From Chryseobacterium sp. ISL-6 (GTDB taxonomy: Bacteria > Bacteroidota > Bacteroidia > Flavobacteriales > Weeksellaceae), in NCBI RefSeq assembly GCF_018613715.1, contig NZ_JAGGPT010000010.1:310001-374000 (forward strand): DNA of 64,000 nucleotides, read 5' to 3'. Each line of letters begins with the position of its first letter. Within the stretch, counting starts at the first letter, position 1. The notes below the pieces were generated by a model. The model was not told where the DNA came from. It made no database searches and saw nothing but the letters and a program-made list of their open reading frames with translations. This document shows, piece after piece, positions 1 to 8,444 of the stretch. The position numbers and the translations under genes were made by a program.

Positions 1-1749
1 GACCATTATAACATGTGGTACATCTCTTCGAGGTAATAAAAAATTCAAATTGGTTACAAATATCCTGAAGGCCTCAGCCATAGGCGAAACATCATTAAAA
101 GTAACGAGTGCATTTTCTTTGTTTTTCAGCTTTGGAATTTCAGCAATCACCGGTAAATCAGTAAGTTTAGTAAGATCTGCTCTTCTAACAATAGTACTTT
201 GCAGAAGGCCTTTTAAATAAATGATTGCAAATGGTATCAGTAAACCTAAGGCAGCAAATATTCCCAATATAACTAATTTCCTAGGTGCAACAGGTTTTTT
301 AAATATAAATGCTTTATCTATTACTCTTGCCTTTTCAGCAGTTATCTCCATACTGATCGCAGCTTCTTCCCTTTTTTCTAAAAGTAATAAATAAAGATTT
401 TCTTTTATTTGCTGCTGTCTTTCAATACTTCTAAATAATTTTTCTTGCCTTGGAATTTTGCCAATCATCTGCTCAGAACCCCCTAACTGGCTTTCTACTT
501 TTCTTTTTGCCAATTCCAATGTCGCCTGATTTTTTTGCAAAGATTGTGTCAAAGAAGATTTCATTTCTTCAATTTGTTTGTTTGCACTTTTTACAAGCGG
601 GTTATCTGGTGTGGCTTCCTCCAAGTATTTATTTCTTTGAAGTACAAGTGTGTTATATTCCTGGATTGCTTTCCCAGCAGTTTCACTGTCCAATCCTATA
701 TTAAGCGGTAAAACATCTCCTGTCCCCTTTTTATTTAGAGAATTTTGAAGCATTTGATTAAGTTCCAACTGAGTTCCTATTTCCAGAATCTGAGCTTTAC
801 TCTGTTCTTTCAATTGAAGATTAATTTTAGCTTCTGTCGGCAAATCGACAATATTATTATCTGATTTATATCCTTCCTTTTGAGTTTCTACATCACCCAA
901 TTCTTGTGAAATAAGCAGAATTCTTTTATCAATAAAATCCTTCGTTCTCTTAGATTCAATATTTTTATCACTAATGGCGTAGACATTATACTGTCTTACT
1001 AAACCATTAAGAAAATCTTTTGCCTTATCTTTATTTTCAAAATCTACAGAAAGATTTATAATAGTTCCATCTTTATCCAACAAATCAACTTTTACAGCCT
1101 CCTGATAATCATTAACTGTACTTTCAAAATTACTATAGTTGAAATAAACATCTGAAAGGTCAACTTTTTTAGGTGCTTTAAAATCAGGATTCTTACTGAT
1201 CATTACTACCGCAAAAGGTAAGCTCGTCGTTTTATTAAAAGAAGTTTTTATATCATTCTTCCATTCTTTAGAAGACAATATGATTTCATTACCTTTAGTT
1301 TTAATAGAAATTGGTTTCTTAGGTAATTCGGAATCTTTTTTTTCCTGAATAATATTGATTATGTAAGGATTTGTATTCCCATACAGTTCTACACTATTAA
1401 ATGTTTGCTTAGCATATATAGGAGTTTGAAAGTTATTTTCTTTCAAGACATCTTCTACAATTGTTTTGGATTCAAAAACACCAACTTCATTTTCAATGCT
1501 ATTGGTACCCATACCACTAAGACCGCCAATACTTTGTAACACCCCAATATCTCCGGATGCTACAGACATTTTTTTAGCATCTTTTATAAGTACAGATGTT
1601 TGAGCTTTATAAACAGGAGCAGTCGATTTTATAAAATAAATTGCCAATATCAACATCAGGAAAATCATTCCGAAAAAATATTTCCAATTTTTTAAATATG
1701 GACTTATAAGTTCTTTTACATCGACTTCTTTAGAGTTCAGTTTATCCAT
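1..1749 (-). CDS. Wzc-type polysaccharide co-polymerase / tyrosine autokinase (3' part outside window)
   Basis: The frame is open from the ATG at 1749 to the left edge, so 583 residues are visible. An N-terminal transmembrane helix (about residues 25-45) is followed by a Wzz-type chain-length domain, a long periplasmic coiled-coil stretch, a GNVR-like segment and a second membrane helix near residues 510-530. The visible part ends at the start of the cytoplasmic kinase domain (PRRDVPHVIMV), just before the expected Walker A. It resembles the complete Wzc at 23266-25608 in order and length but differs in sequence, so it is a paralogue at the other end of the locus. A TATATTTG box lies upstream at 1817-1810. 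The family controls chain length and export of surface polysaccharide at the inner membrane. Whether an intact kinase domain follows cannot be seen. Confidence 0.9.
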   Translation of the reverse strand, partial: MDKLNSKEVDVKELISPYLKNWKYFFGMIFLMLILAIYFIKSTAPVYKAQTSVLIKDAKKMSVASGDIGVLQSIGGLSGMGTNSIENEVGVFESKTIVEDVLKENNFQTPIYAKQTFNSVELYGNTNPYIINIIQEKKDSELPKKPISIKTKGNEIILSSKEWKNDIKTSFNKTTSLPFAVVMISKNPDFKAPKKVDLSDVYFNYSNFESTVNDYQEAVKVDLLDKDGTIINLSVDFENKDKAKDFLNGLVRQYNVYAISDKNIESKRTKDFIDKRILLISQELGDVETQKEGYKSDNNIVDLPTEAKINLQLKEQSKAQILEIGTQLELNQMLQNSLNKKGTGDVLPLNIGLDSETAGKAIQEYNTLVLQRNKYLEEATPDNPLVKSANKQIEEMKSSLTQSLQKNQATLELAKRKVESQLGGSEQMIGKIPRQEKLFRSIERQQQIKENLYLLLLEKREEAAISMEITAEKARVIDKAFIFKKPVAPRKLVILGIFAALGLLIPFAIIYLKGLLQSTIVRRADLTKLTDLPVIAEIPKLKNKENALVTFNDVSPMAEAFRIFVTNLNFLLPRRDVPHVIMV

Positions 1750-1809
1750 TTTTAAGGATTAAATTATCAATTGAAAAATTCTATTACAACACTTTATTTA
1801 AAACGTGTG

Positions 1810-1817
1810 CAAATATA
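1810..1817 (-). promoter_or_regulatory. -7 promoter box for the partial wzc
   Basis: On the minus strand this reads TATATTTG, matching the Bacteroidota TAnnTTTG consensus. It lies about 60 bases upstream of the ATG at 1749. No clear -33 TTG was found. Confidence 0.4.
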
Positions 1818-1954
1818 TCTATTATTTTAGATAATCTTTTTAATAATTATTAAAAAGATTGCAGGGGAATTGTTTTTATAGTATCCTATTTTCACTAAAG
1901 ATATTATATATATACATCTCCTTTATCCATAATGTTCAAAACAAAGATATTTTT

Positions 1955-2584
1955 TTATTTTTTTATTTTATAGGTCAACATGAGACCTCCTCTTGTAGGT
2001 ATTAATTCTCCACTTTTATTGAATTTTGTGGCATGTTCATATCTTGTGTTATTATCTTTAAAATATCCTTTATAAAATGATTGTGTCGTTCCTATTCCTG
2101 CATATAAATCCAGTCCCCAATTTTCATTAATGGTAAAGTGATATCCACCGCTTATTCCAAAAATAAATGCAAGGCCTTTTTGATATTTCCCCGTCACACG
2201 GACGCTTCCGTCAGGTAATATTTCAGCTTGTCCCAATTCATCCCGTACTGGTTTGTCATTCCAATAATTCCATTTTTGAAGATTGAAGGCTGCCATTGAA
2301 ACATAGGTCCCAACATACCATTTCTTCATTCTCTCTCCAAAATAATATCTTCCTTCCAAGGTTCCCATATAGATCTGCAAATTCCTTCCACTAAAAGATT
2401 TCCAGGGTGAGACAAATGCTTCTGCCTGTAAAGAAATTTTATTACTGACTGGCTTTTCAACAGCTATATTATATATGCCTATTGGGGCAAAAAGGGTGTT
2501 AACTTTTACCTCTGTTTGAGCATTCAATGTAGATGCAAGAAACAAGCTTGCTGTAAAACATAAATTTTTAATCAGGAATTTCAT
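1955..2584 (-). CDS. DUF3575-type outer membrane protein
   Basis: 209 residues with a classical signal peptide ending around LNAQ (residue 22). The body alternates hydrophobic and polar residues as in a small beta-barrel, with the DUF3575-like pattern of an N-terminal NTLFAPIGIYNIAVEKP strand and an EGRYYFGER strand. It ends in a short basic tail (TYKIKK). Members are Bacteroidota outer-membrane proteins of unknown role that are often encoded near surface-polysaccharide or adhesion genes. Here it follows a sugar transferase by about 28 bases on the same strand and may be cotranscribed with it. Function is not known; the family call rests on sequence pattern only. Confidence 0.65.
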   Translation of the reverse strand: MKFLIKNLCFTASLFLASTLNAQTEVKVNTLFAPIGIYNIAVEKPVSNKISLQAEAFVSPWKSFSGRNLQIYMGTLEGRYYFGERMKKWYVGTYVSMAAFNLQKWNYWNDKPVRDELGQAEILPDGSVRVTGKYQKGLAFIFGISGGYHFTINENWGLDLYAGIGTTQSFYKGYFKDNNTRYEHATKFNKSGELIPTRGGLMLTYKIKK

Positions 2585-2612
2585 TGGTATATAACATTTA
2601 TCTTATTAATAA

Positions 2613-3182
2613 CTATGTTCTCAGCGTTAAAAGGGTTTTCAGGAGTATAACAATGTCGTTTTTAAAAGAAAGATTATGATAATAATCCAGATTCATTCTT
2701 ACTTTATCGGGAAACAATACTCCTTCATTATATTGTAAAGGATTTTTCTGTTCAGACAAGATTTGCTCTTCATTACGGTACTTAATTCCGGCTTCACTGG
2801 TAATTCCTGGTTTAAGAAAAAGAATAAGGCGATTTTTTCCTTCTAGCTTATCATAATACCCAGGGATATCAGGACGAGGACCAACTAAAGACATATCTCC
2901 CTTCAAAATATTAAATAACTGAGGAAGCTCGTCCAGTTTAGTTCTTCTCATCAAATTACCAATGGTTGATTTTTCAAATGTTTTCGGACTTAAGGTTCTG
3001 AATTTGTAGATAGTAAAAAGTTTTGCATTCCGCCCTATCCTTTTTTGAGTGAAAATCCCAGGGAAACCAGTATCCAAAGAGGCCAACAATACTAACAGAA
3101 TAAGTAAGGGCAATAATATTATTACAGTAGAAATTGCTATACTATAATCCATCATCATTTTCCAAAAAGGGTATTTTTTCAC
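2613..3182 (-). CDS. Initiating sugar transferase, WbaP/PglC family
   Basis: 189 residues. One N-terminal hydrophobic hairpin (about residues 14-35) leads into the bacterial sugar transferase domain, with KRIGRNAKLF, the KFRTLSP stretch, RTKLDELPQLFNILKGDM and SLVGPRPD. The family transfers a sugar-1-phosphate to undecaprenyl phosphate at the inner membrane, the first step of repeat-unit assembly. It is a minimal PglC-sized protein with an extra C-terminal extension of about 40 residues. It is the second such enzyme in the locus (the other is at 4566-5117), and the two differ clearly in sequence. The sugar specificity cannot be read from sequence. Confidence 0.88.
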   Translation of the reverse strand: MKKYPFWKMMMDYSIAISTVIILLPLLILLVLLASLDTGFPGIFTQKRIGRNAKLFTIYKFRTLSPKTFEKSTIGNLMRRTKLDELPQLFNILKGDMSLVGPRPDIPGYYDKLEGKNRLILFLKPGITSEAGIKYRNEEQILSEQKNPLQYNEGVLFPDKVRMNLDYYHNLSFKNDIVILLKTLLTLRT

Positions 3183-3199
3183 AATATTCGTATTCCTTA

Positions 3200-3207
3200 C
3201 AAATATA
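3200..3207 (-). promoter_or_regulatory. -7 promoter box before the sugar transferase
   Basis: Minus-strand TATATTTG lies about 18-25 bases upstream of the ATG at 3182 and would give a short leader. It suggests that the distal sugar transferase and DUF3575 genes have their own promoter. No -33 element is evident. Confidence 0.4.
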
Positions 3208-3320
3208 TAAAATATGTTTGTAAGAATAAAGAAATCTTCAGCAAGTAAGGAACTTAAGGTGTCTATATCGGATTTTGAACTATTAAATATATTCTATTAT
3301 TAAAATATTAAATTACTTTT

Positions 3321-4457
3321 CTATTTTGAGAAAAAAATTTTCAATACCTCTGCTATTCGTTTTTTATCTTTTTCTGTAAGATTAGATCCAGAAGGTAAGC
3401 ACAACCCTTTTTCAAAAAGATTTTCAGCAATTTTTGATCCATAATAAGGACTATTTGAAAAAATGGGCTGCATGTGCAAAGGCTTCCAAAGTGGTCTGGA
3501 CTCTATGTTATCCTGTAAAAATGCCAATCGTAGATCCGTACTGGTTTTTCCTGTTTTTGATGTATCAATTGTAATGGCTGATAACCAGTGGTTGGAATAA
3601 AAATCGTCACTCGGTTCTGAAAAAACATCCACTCCTTCAATGTCTTTGCATAACTCCAAATAAAAATCATGCATTTTTCTACGAGCTTCTACCCGATCAT
3701 TCAAAACTTCCATTTGTCCACGACCTATTCCCGCGATAATATTACTCATTCGGTAATTATATCCGATATTGGAATGTTGATAATGTGGTGCTTCATCTCT
3801 GGCTTGTGTAGATAAGAAGATCGCATTATTTTTAGTCTCTTGCGAATGACATATCAGAGCTCCACCTCCTGAAGTTGTAATAATTTTATTTCCATTAAAA
3901 GATAAAATGCCGAAATCCCCAAAAGTTCCACATGCTTTACCTTTATATCTTGCGCCCAGTGATTCTGCTGCATCTTCTATAAGGGGTATTTCATATTTTG
4001 AAGCAACTGACAAAATTTCATCCATTTTAGCAGGCATCCCATAAAGATTTACAACGATAATAGCTTTGGGTCTCTTACCTTTTCTTAATCTATTTATGAT
4101 TGCTTCCTCTAAAACAATAGGACACATATTCCAAGTTTCAGATTCACTATCTATAAAAACTGGCTGAGCGCCACAATATACAATGGGATTGGCTGAGGCA
4201 ATAAATGAAAAAGTGGATGTGAGTACTTCATCCCCTTTAGTAATTCCTAATAATATCAGTGCTAAATGTATCGCTGATGTAGCAGAATTCAGGGCACAAA
4301 CTTCGACGTCATCCTCAAGAAATTTCTTTAAATCAAATTCAAATTCATCAATATTGTTTCCAATAGAGGTTACCCAGTTTTTCTGAAAGGCATCTTCAAT
4401 GAATTGTATTTCATTTCCTGAGAGATGAGGAGGAGAAAGCCAAATTTTATCTTGCAT
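3321..4457 (-). CDS. DegT/DnrJ/EryC1/StrS sugar aminotransferase (PglE-like)
   Basis: 378 residues, the usual family length. The PLP-binding aspartate is D162 in EDAAES and the Schiff-base lysine is K191 in LSFNGNKIITTSGGG. The N-terminus WLSPPHLSGNE is typical of PglE/PseC-like enzymes that aminate the C4 of UDP-4-keto sugars. The 4-keto substrate could come from the PglF/WbpM-like dehydratase at 27428-29383. No PglD-type acetyltransferase is adjacent, so the final sugar is uncertain. The gene has its own -7 box at 4482-4475, and a spacer of about 110 bases separates it from the upstream sugar transferase. Family confidence is high; exact substrate is inference. Confidence 0.9.
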   Translation of the reverse strand: MQDKIWLSPPHLSGNEIQFIEDAFQKNWVTSIGNNIDEFEFDLKKFLEDDVEVCALNSATSAIHLALILLGITKGDEVLTSTFSFIASANPIVYCGAQPVFIDSESETWNMCPIVLEEAIINRLRKGKRPKAIIVVNLYGMPAKMDEILSVASKYEIPLIEDAAESLGARYKGKACGTFGDFGILSFNGNKIITTSGGGALICHSQETKNNAIFLSTQARDEAPHYQHSNIGYNYRMSNIIAGIGRGQMEVLNDRVEARRKMHDFYLELCKDIEGVDVFSEPSDDFYSNHWLSAITIDTSKTGKTSTDLRLAFLQDNIESRPLWKPLHMQPIFSNSPYYGSKIAENLFEKGLCLPSGSNLTEKDKKRIAEVLKIFFSK

Positions 4458-4474
4458 CGTGTGTTATTGAGAAG

Positions 4475-4482
4475 CAAATATA
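4475..4482 (-). promoter_or_regulatory. -7 promoter box before the aminotransferase
   Basis: Minus-strand TATATTTG lies 18-25 bases upstream of the ATG at 4457, matching TAnnTTTG. The leader would be about a dozen bases. No clear -33 TTG. Confidence 0.4.
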
Positions 4483-4565
4483 ACTTTTCCTATTGAATTT
4501 AGATCTTAGTTTTTAAATTTATGACAGGGATTAGGAGTAATTTGGATCACCAAAACAAAGTCCAA

Positions 4566-5117
4566 TTATTTTTTGATTCTATCACCCTGGCCTTTTCCAC
4601 CTACTGTAGCAAAAATATATTTTAGGTAATCAGATACTGTTAAGTTCCGCAGCATTTCTGCATCTTTTTCAGCTAATTCAACAGGTGTTGACATATCAAT
4701 TTCATTAATTTGAGCTAAACCAGTAATCCCAGGAAGAAAATTGTAAACTCCTCTTTTATCTCTTTCTTCTATTAGATCAGTTTGATTAAAAAGATTCGGT
4801 CTTGGACCAACCAGACTCATATCTCCAATTAAAACATTAATAAGCTGAGGAAGCTCGTCTAATTTTGACTTACGTAAAAATCCTCCAAATTTCGTCACAG
4901 AAGAATTACTTGAAAGATGCGTGGCTACTGACTTTGTATTGACATGCATCGTTCGAAATTTCATCAACTTAAATGGCTTTTTTTGTTTTCCCACTCTTTC
5001 CTGAAAGAAAATAGGTGATCCGGTATCAAATAGACCAATTATGTACAATATTATTCCTATTGGCCATAAAAAAAGAATTCCAAAAAAAGAGAATAAGAAA
5101 TCGAGTATACGTATCAT
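4566..5117 (-). CDS. Initiating sugar transferase, PglC-like
   Basis: 183 residues with an N-terminal membrane hairpin (residues 5-28) and the full sugar-transferase signature: QERVGKQKKPFKLMKFRTM, RKSKLDELPQLINVLIGDMS, LVGPRPN and LPGITGLAQI. This is the canonical PglC/WbaP catalytic core. It follows a nucleotide-sugar reductase and a FucNAc-type glycosyltransferase, an arrangement in which such enzymes usually load a D-QuiNAc, D-FucNAc or bacillosamine phosphate onto undecaprenyl phosphate. Two initiating transferases in one locus are unusual. They may start two glycans, or one may be specialised. Confidence 0.92.
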   Translation of the reverse strand: MIRILDFLFSFFGILFLWPIGIILYIIGLFDTGSPIFFQERVGKQKKPFKLMKFRTMHVNTKSVATHLSSNSSVTKFGGFLRKSKLDELPQLINVLIGDMSLVGPRPNLFNQTDLIEERDKRGVYNFLPGITGLAQINEIDMSTPVELAEKDAEMLRNLTVSDYLKYIFATVGGKGQGDRIKK

Positions 5118-5148
5118 TATGAAATGTTTAGTAGTTTGAGGTTATATT

Positions 5149-6051
5149 TTAGATGTTAAAACTTTGTACAGTTTTAATTAATCCTTCCTGTACTGATACA
5201 GGTAAAGATTCTATTTTTAATTCATTTTTTATTTTCTGATTTGAAACTATATAAGATTCAGTCAGTTTCTTTAATCTCTCCGAGTTTAGTGGTAAATGTA
5301 ATTTATCACCTAACTTTGCAACCTTCTCGATCATAGTCTTTGATATGTTCCAAAGTTTCGCTTTTTTACCGACTGCATGATTAATTGTTTTAATGAGCTC
5401 ATTCGTTGATATAGCACTATCATCTGCAAAATTATAAATACCTGAGGATAAATTTTCATTAATTAACATCTGACCTATCAGGAAATTTAAATTATCAATG
5501 CTTAGAAATGATCTTTTATTTTCAAAAGCAGTTAATGGCCAGGGTAATCCTTTTTTAACAATCTTATAAAGTAAATTTAAATTCCCCTTATTTCCCGGAC
5601 CATGAATCATGCATGGACGAATCACATATACTTTTTTGTTTGCAGGCAATGATTGATTAAGAATATATTCTTCAGCTTCTCTCTTGGACTTACCATAAGG
5701 TGTATAAGGATCAGCATCCACTTCTTCTGTCAGAATATGCTCTACTCTATCTGCAGCAGCTTTTACTGAGCTAAAATAAAAAAACTGATTAATTTCTGAG
5801 TTTAAGAATTCATTAAATAACTCAATCGTGAGGTCTCTATTTATTTTATAATATTCATTATCATCAGAAGTGTTGGATGTGTCGTGTGCTTTACCTGCCA
5901 AATGGATAACTGCATCAGCATTTGCTGGAAAATCACTCTTCCAATCTTCATTTCTAAGAGATAAGGAAATAATTTGATTGTCTTTCTGTCTTAAATATTC
6001 TGTAAGATTTTTACCTACAAATCCAGATGCTCCGGTGATAATTACATTCAT
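5149..6051 (-). CDS. NAD-dependent epimerase/dehydratase family sugar reductase (WbpV-like)
   Basis: 300 residues. A Rossmann GASGFVGKNL motif (residues 7-16) and the SDR triad elements FSSVKAA and PYGKSKREAEEY are present. Length and neighbours resemble WbpV/WbjF-type C4-reductases that convert UDP-4-keto-6-deoxy-GlcNAc to UDP-QuiNAc or UDP-FucNAc before a PglC/WbpL-like transferase. The gene lies about 30 bases from both the GT4 gene upstream and the sugar transferase downstream, so it is in the fnl operon. The 4-keto substrate could be supplied by the large dehydratase at 27428-29383. The exact reaction is inferred from context. Confidence 0.8.
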   Translation of the reverse strand: MNVIITGASGFVGKNLTEYLRQKDNQIISLSLRNEDWKSDFPANADAVIHLAGKAHDTSNTSDDNEYYKINRDLTIELFNEFLNSEINQFFYFSSVKAAADRVEHILTEEVDADPYTPYGKSKREAEEYILNQSLPANKKVYVIRPCMIHGPGNKGNLNLLYKIVKKGLPWPLTAFENKRSFLSIDNLNFLIGQMLINENLSSGIYNFADDSAISTNELIKTINHAVGKKAKLWNISKTMIEKVAKLGDKLHLPLNSERLKKLTESYIVSNQKIKNELKIESLPVSVQEGLIKTVQSFNI

Positions 6052-6080
6052 AAATTAAATTTTAAATCTGAAAAAACAGG

Positions 6081-7292
6081 CTATAACTTCCTTTTAATAA
6101 TATTTTCTAAATTTGAAATACAGGTAGACATTCTAAAATTATTTTCATAATATTTTCTGCTATTCTCTCCTAGCTGATTAAGCACATCTGTAGATAGGTC
6201 TGAAGCTTTAAGGATTGTATTTGCCAGTGACTTATAATCACCCGCAGAAACTGTAAAACCACAATCTGCCTCTAAAACATTATCTGCTCCTTCTCCGTTC
6301 AGCATTGCAATGATTGGTTTTGAAGCACTCATATAAGCTTGTAGCTTTGCAGGTACGGTAAGATTAAAAATAGGATCATCTTTTAAAGTTACAAGCATAA
6401 CATCAGCCTTATCAAAAAAACTGGACATTGCTTCCACAGGATATCTTCCCATAGTAAATACGGTTTCCTGCAACTGATGTTCTTCGATAAATTCTTTAAC
6501 ATACGGCATCTTCCTGCCATCTCCAACTAAAATAAATTTGATTCCTTTGTTTTCTTTAAGCTCCAAAGCAGCCTGCATTATATTCTCTAAATCCTGAGCT
6601 TCACCAATATTCCCGGCAAACATCACTTTGAATCCTTCAGGTAGTTTTGGAATAGAAAAATCTTTATTTCCTTCAGATATGGTATCTTCCGCCCAGTTTG
6701 GAAAATAAACAATCTTATCATCAAAATTTCCTTTTTGATTGATTGATTTTCTAAACCCTTTAGAAGTAATCAAAATTTTTTCTGAATTTGTATAGAACTT
6801 TTTTATAACCCTTTCATAATATCCCAGAATCCATTTATTTTTCACACCTCCTGCAATAGATAAACTTTCGGGCCATAAATCCATTACCCAAAAATAAACT
6901 GGTGTTTTCCATATTTTATTCATTAAGAGAGCTGGATAATATTGCGTTATTGGGGAAGGTTCATGTACGATGACAGCATCAAATTTAGTATTAAAGCCCA
7001 TAAAAAAAGCTTTAATGGATGCAAAGAATGCAAAGCTATAATAATTTATAAATAAACGTATACCTCCTCCTTTACCCCTTGGAAGAAGCAACGACCTTAT
7101 TACTTTTACCCCATTTACAACCTGCTTTCTATTTTTGAAAATACTATATCCATCATAAATTTTGCCTTCGGGATAATTAGGAAGACCTGTCAGTACTGTC
7201 ACATCATAACCCCTCTTCTGTAGTTCAAAAGCAAGATCATTACTTTTGAAATTTTCCGGATAAAAATACTGTGTTATTACAAGAACATTCAT
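6081..7292 (-). CDS. GT4 glycosyltransferase, WbuB-like (probable FucNAc transferase)
   Basis: 403 residues with a two-domain GT-B architecture. The N-terminal domain starts MNVLVITQYFYPENFKSND, typical of the WbuB/WcaI group. The C-terminal nucleotide-sugar domain has FAGNIGEAQDLENI, LVGDGR and a region around SAGDYKSLAN. In E. coli O26-type clusters wbuB follows fnlABC and adds L-FucNAc; here the gene starts 4 bases after fnlC ends. The acceptor is probably the lipid-linked first sugar on the cytoplasmic face. Family membership is clear, donor specificity is context inference. Confidence 0.87.
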   Translation of the reverse strand: MNVLVITQYFYPENFKSNDLAFELQKRGYDVTVLTGLPNYPEGKIYDGYSIFKNRKQVVNGVKVIRSLLLPRGKGGGIRLFINYYSFAFFASIKAFFMGFNTKFDAVIVHEPSPITQYYPALLMNKIWKTPVYFWVMDLWPESLSIAGGVKNKWILGYYERVIKKFYTNSEKILITSKGFRKSINQKGNFDDKIVYFPNWAEDTISEGNKDFSIPKLPEGFKVMFAGNIGEAQDLENIMQAALELKENKGIKFILVGDGRKMPYVKEFIEEHQLQETVFTMGRYPVEAMSSFFDKADVMLVTLKDDPIFNLTVPAKLQAYMSASKPIIAMLNGEGADNVLEADCGFTVSAGDYKSLANTILKASDLSTDVLNQLGENSRKYYENNFRMSTCISNLENIIKRKL

Positions 7293-7296
7293 ATAT

Positions 7297-8433
7297 CTAT
7301 TGTTCGCTCCAGACCACTCTTTTAATATAATCGGTATAAGAAATGATGATTCTTACGACTTTTTCGGATACGTTTGGCATAGAATAATCTGCAACCTGTC
7401 TGAAGTTCCGTTCATCTCCAATCTTCTGTCGCTGAACCTGCACCAATCCTTGTAGAATACGTTCCGGTGATAAACCTACCATCATTACACTAGATTCTTC
7501 CATTGCCTCTGGTCTCTCATGAGCCTGGCGTATATTAAGAGCTCTAAAGTTAAGTATAGAGGATTCTTCAGAAATAGTTCCTGAATCTGATAATACTGCA
7601 TAAGAGCGTTTCTGAAGCGCATTATAATCATGGAATCCTAAAGGTTTAAGAAATTGGATTTCAGGACGTACCTCCACTCTCATTTTATCGATCATATTTC
7701 TTGTTCTTGGATGCGTGGAAACAATAATAGGATATTGATATTTCTCTGCTATAGCATTTAGAGAATCTATTAAACCTCTAAAGTTTTTTTCTGAATTAAT
7801 ATTTTCTTCTCGATGAGAAGATACTACGAAAAACTTCCCTTCTTCTAAGTTTAGTTTCTTGAGTACATCAGATGCATTAATTTCTGGTAAGTAATGGTTC
7901 AGAACCTCAAACATCGGCGAACCTGTTTTGATAATTCTGTCAGCGGGTAATCCTTCACGAAGTAAATATTCTCTTGCGATATCCGAATACGTAAGATTTA
8001 CATCTGCAGTATGATCTACAATTTTACGGTTGGTTTCTTCCGGTACTCTTTGATCAAAACATCGGTTACCTGCTTCCATATGGAAAATAGGAATATGTCT
8101 CTTTTTTGCAGGAATTGCACATAAACAAGAATTGGTATCTCCAAGAACCAAAAATGCCTCTGGATTTAATTCTTCCAATAGCGGATCTATTTTTATTAAG
8201 ATATTTCCTATCGTCTCTGTAGCAGTTTTTCCAGCTGCCTCCAGAAAATAATCAGGCTTTCTAAGTCCCAGATCATCAAAAAAGATCTGATTAAGTTCAT
8301 AGTCATAGTTTTGACCTGTATGAACAATGATATGTTCTATGGCTTCAGATGCATCCAAAGCGGATAATACTCTTGACAATCTAATAATCTCCGGTCGTGT
8401 TCCGACAACCGTCATTACTTTTAACTTTTTCAT
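7297..8433 (-). CDS. fnlC: UDP-sugar 2-epimerase of the UDP-L-FucNAc pathway (FnlC/CapG/WbjD)
   Basis: 378 residues of the non-hydrolysing UDP-GlcNAc 2-epimerase family: VGTRPEIIRLS at residues 10-20, FHMEAGNRCFDQRVPEE, SSHREENI and the SDSGTISEESS phosphate-binding loop. Position directly after a CapF/FnlB reductase points to the final C2 epimerisation that gives UDP-N-acetyl-L-fucosamine. It could alternatively be WecB making UDP-ManNAc, but the FnlA-FnlB-FnlC order argues for the FucNAc role. It sits 11 bases from fnlB in the same operon and acts in the cytoplasm. Confidence 0.92.
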   Translation of the reverse strand: MKKLKVMTVVGTRPEIIRLSRVLSALDASEAIEHIIVHTGQNYDYELNQIFFDDLGLRKPDYFLEAAGKTATETIGNILIKIDPLLEELNPEAFLVLGDTNSCLCAIPAKKRHIPIFHMEAGNRCFDQRVPEETNRKIVDHTADVNLTYSDIAREYLLREGLPADRIIKTGSPMFEVLNHYLPEINASDVLKKLNLEEGKFFVVSSHREENINSEKNFRGLIDSLNAIAEKYQYPIIVSTHPRTRNMIDKMRVEVRPEIQFLKPLGFHDYNALQKRSYAVLSDSGTISEESSILNFRALNIRQAHERPEAMEESSVMMVGLSPERILQGLVQVQRQKIGDERNFRQVADYSMPNVSEKVVRIIISYTDYIKRVVWSEQ

Positions 8434-8444
8434 TAATTAATATT

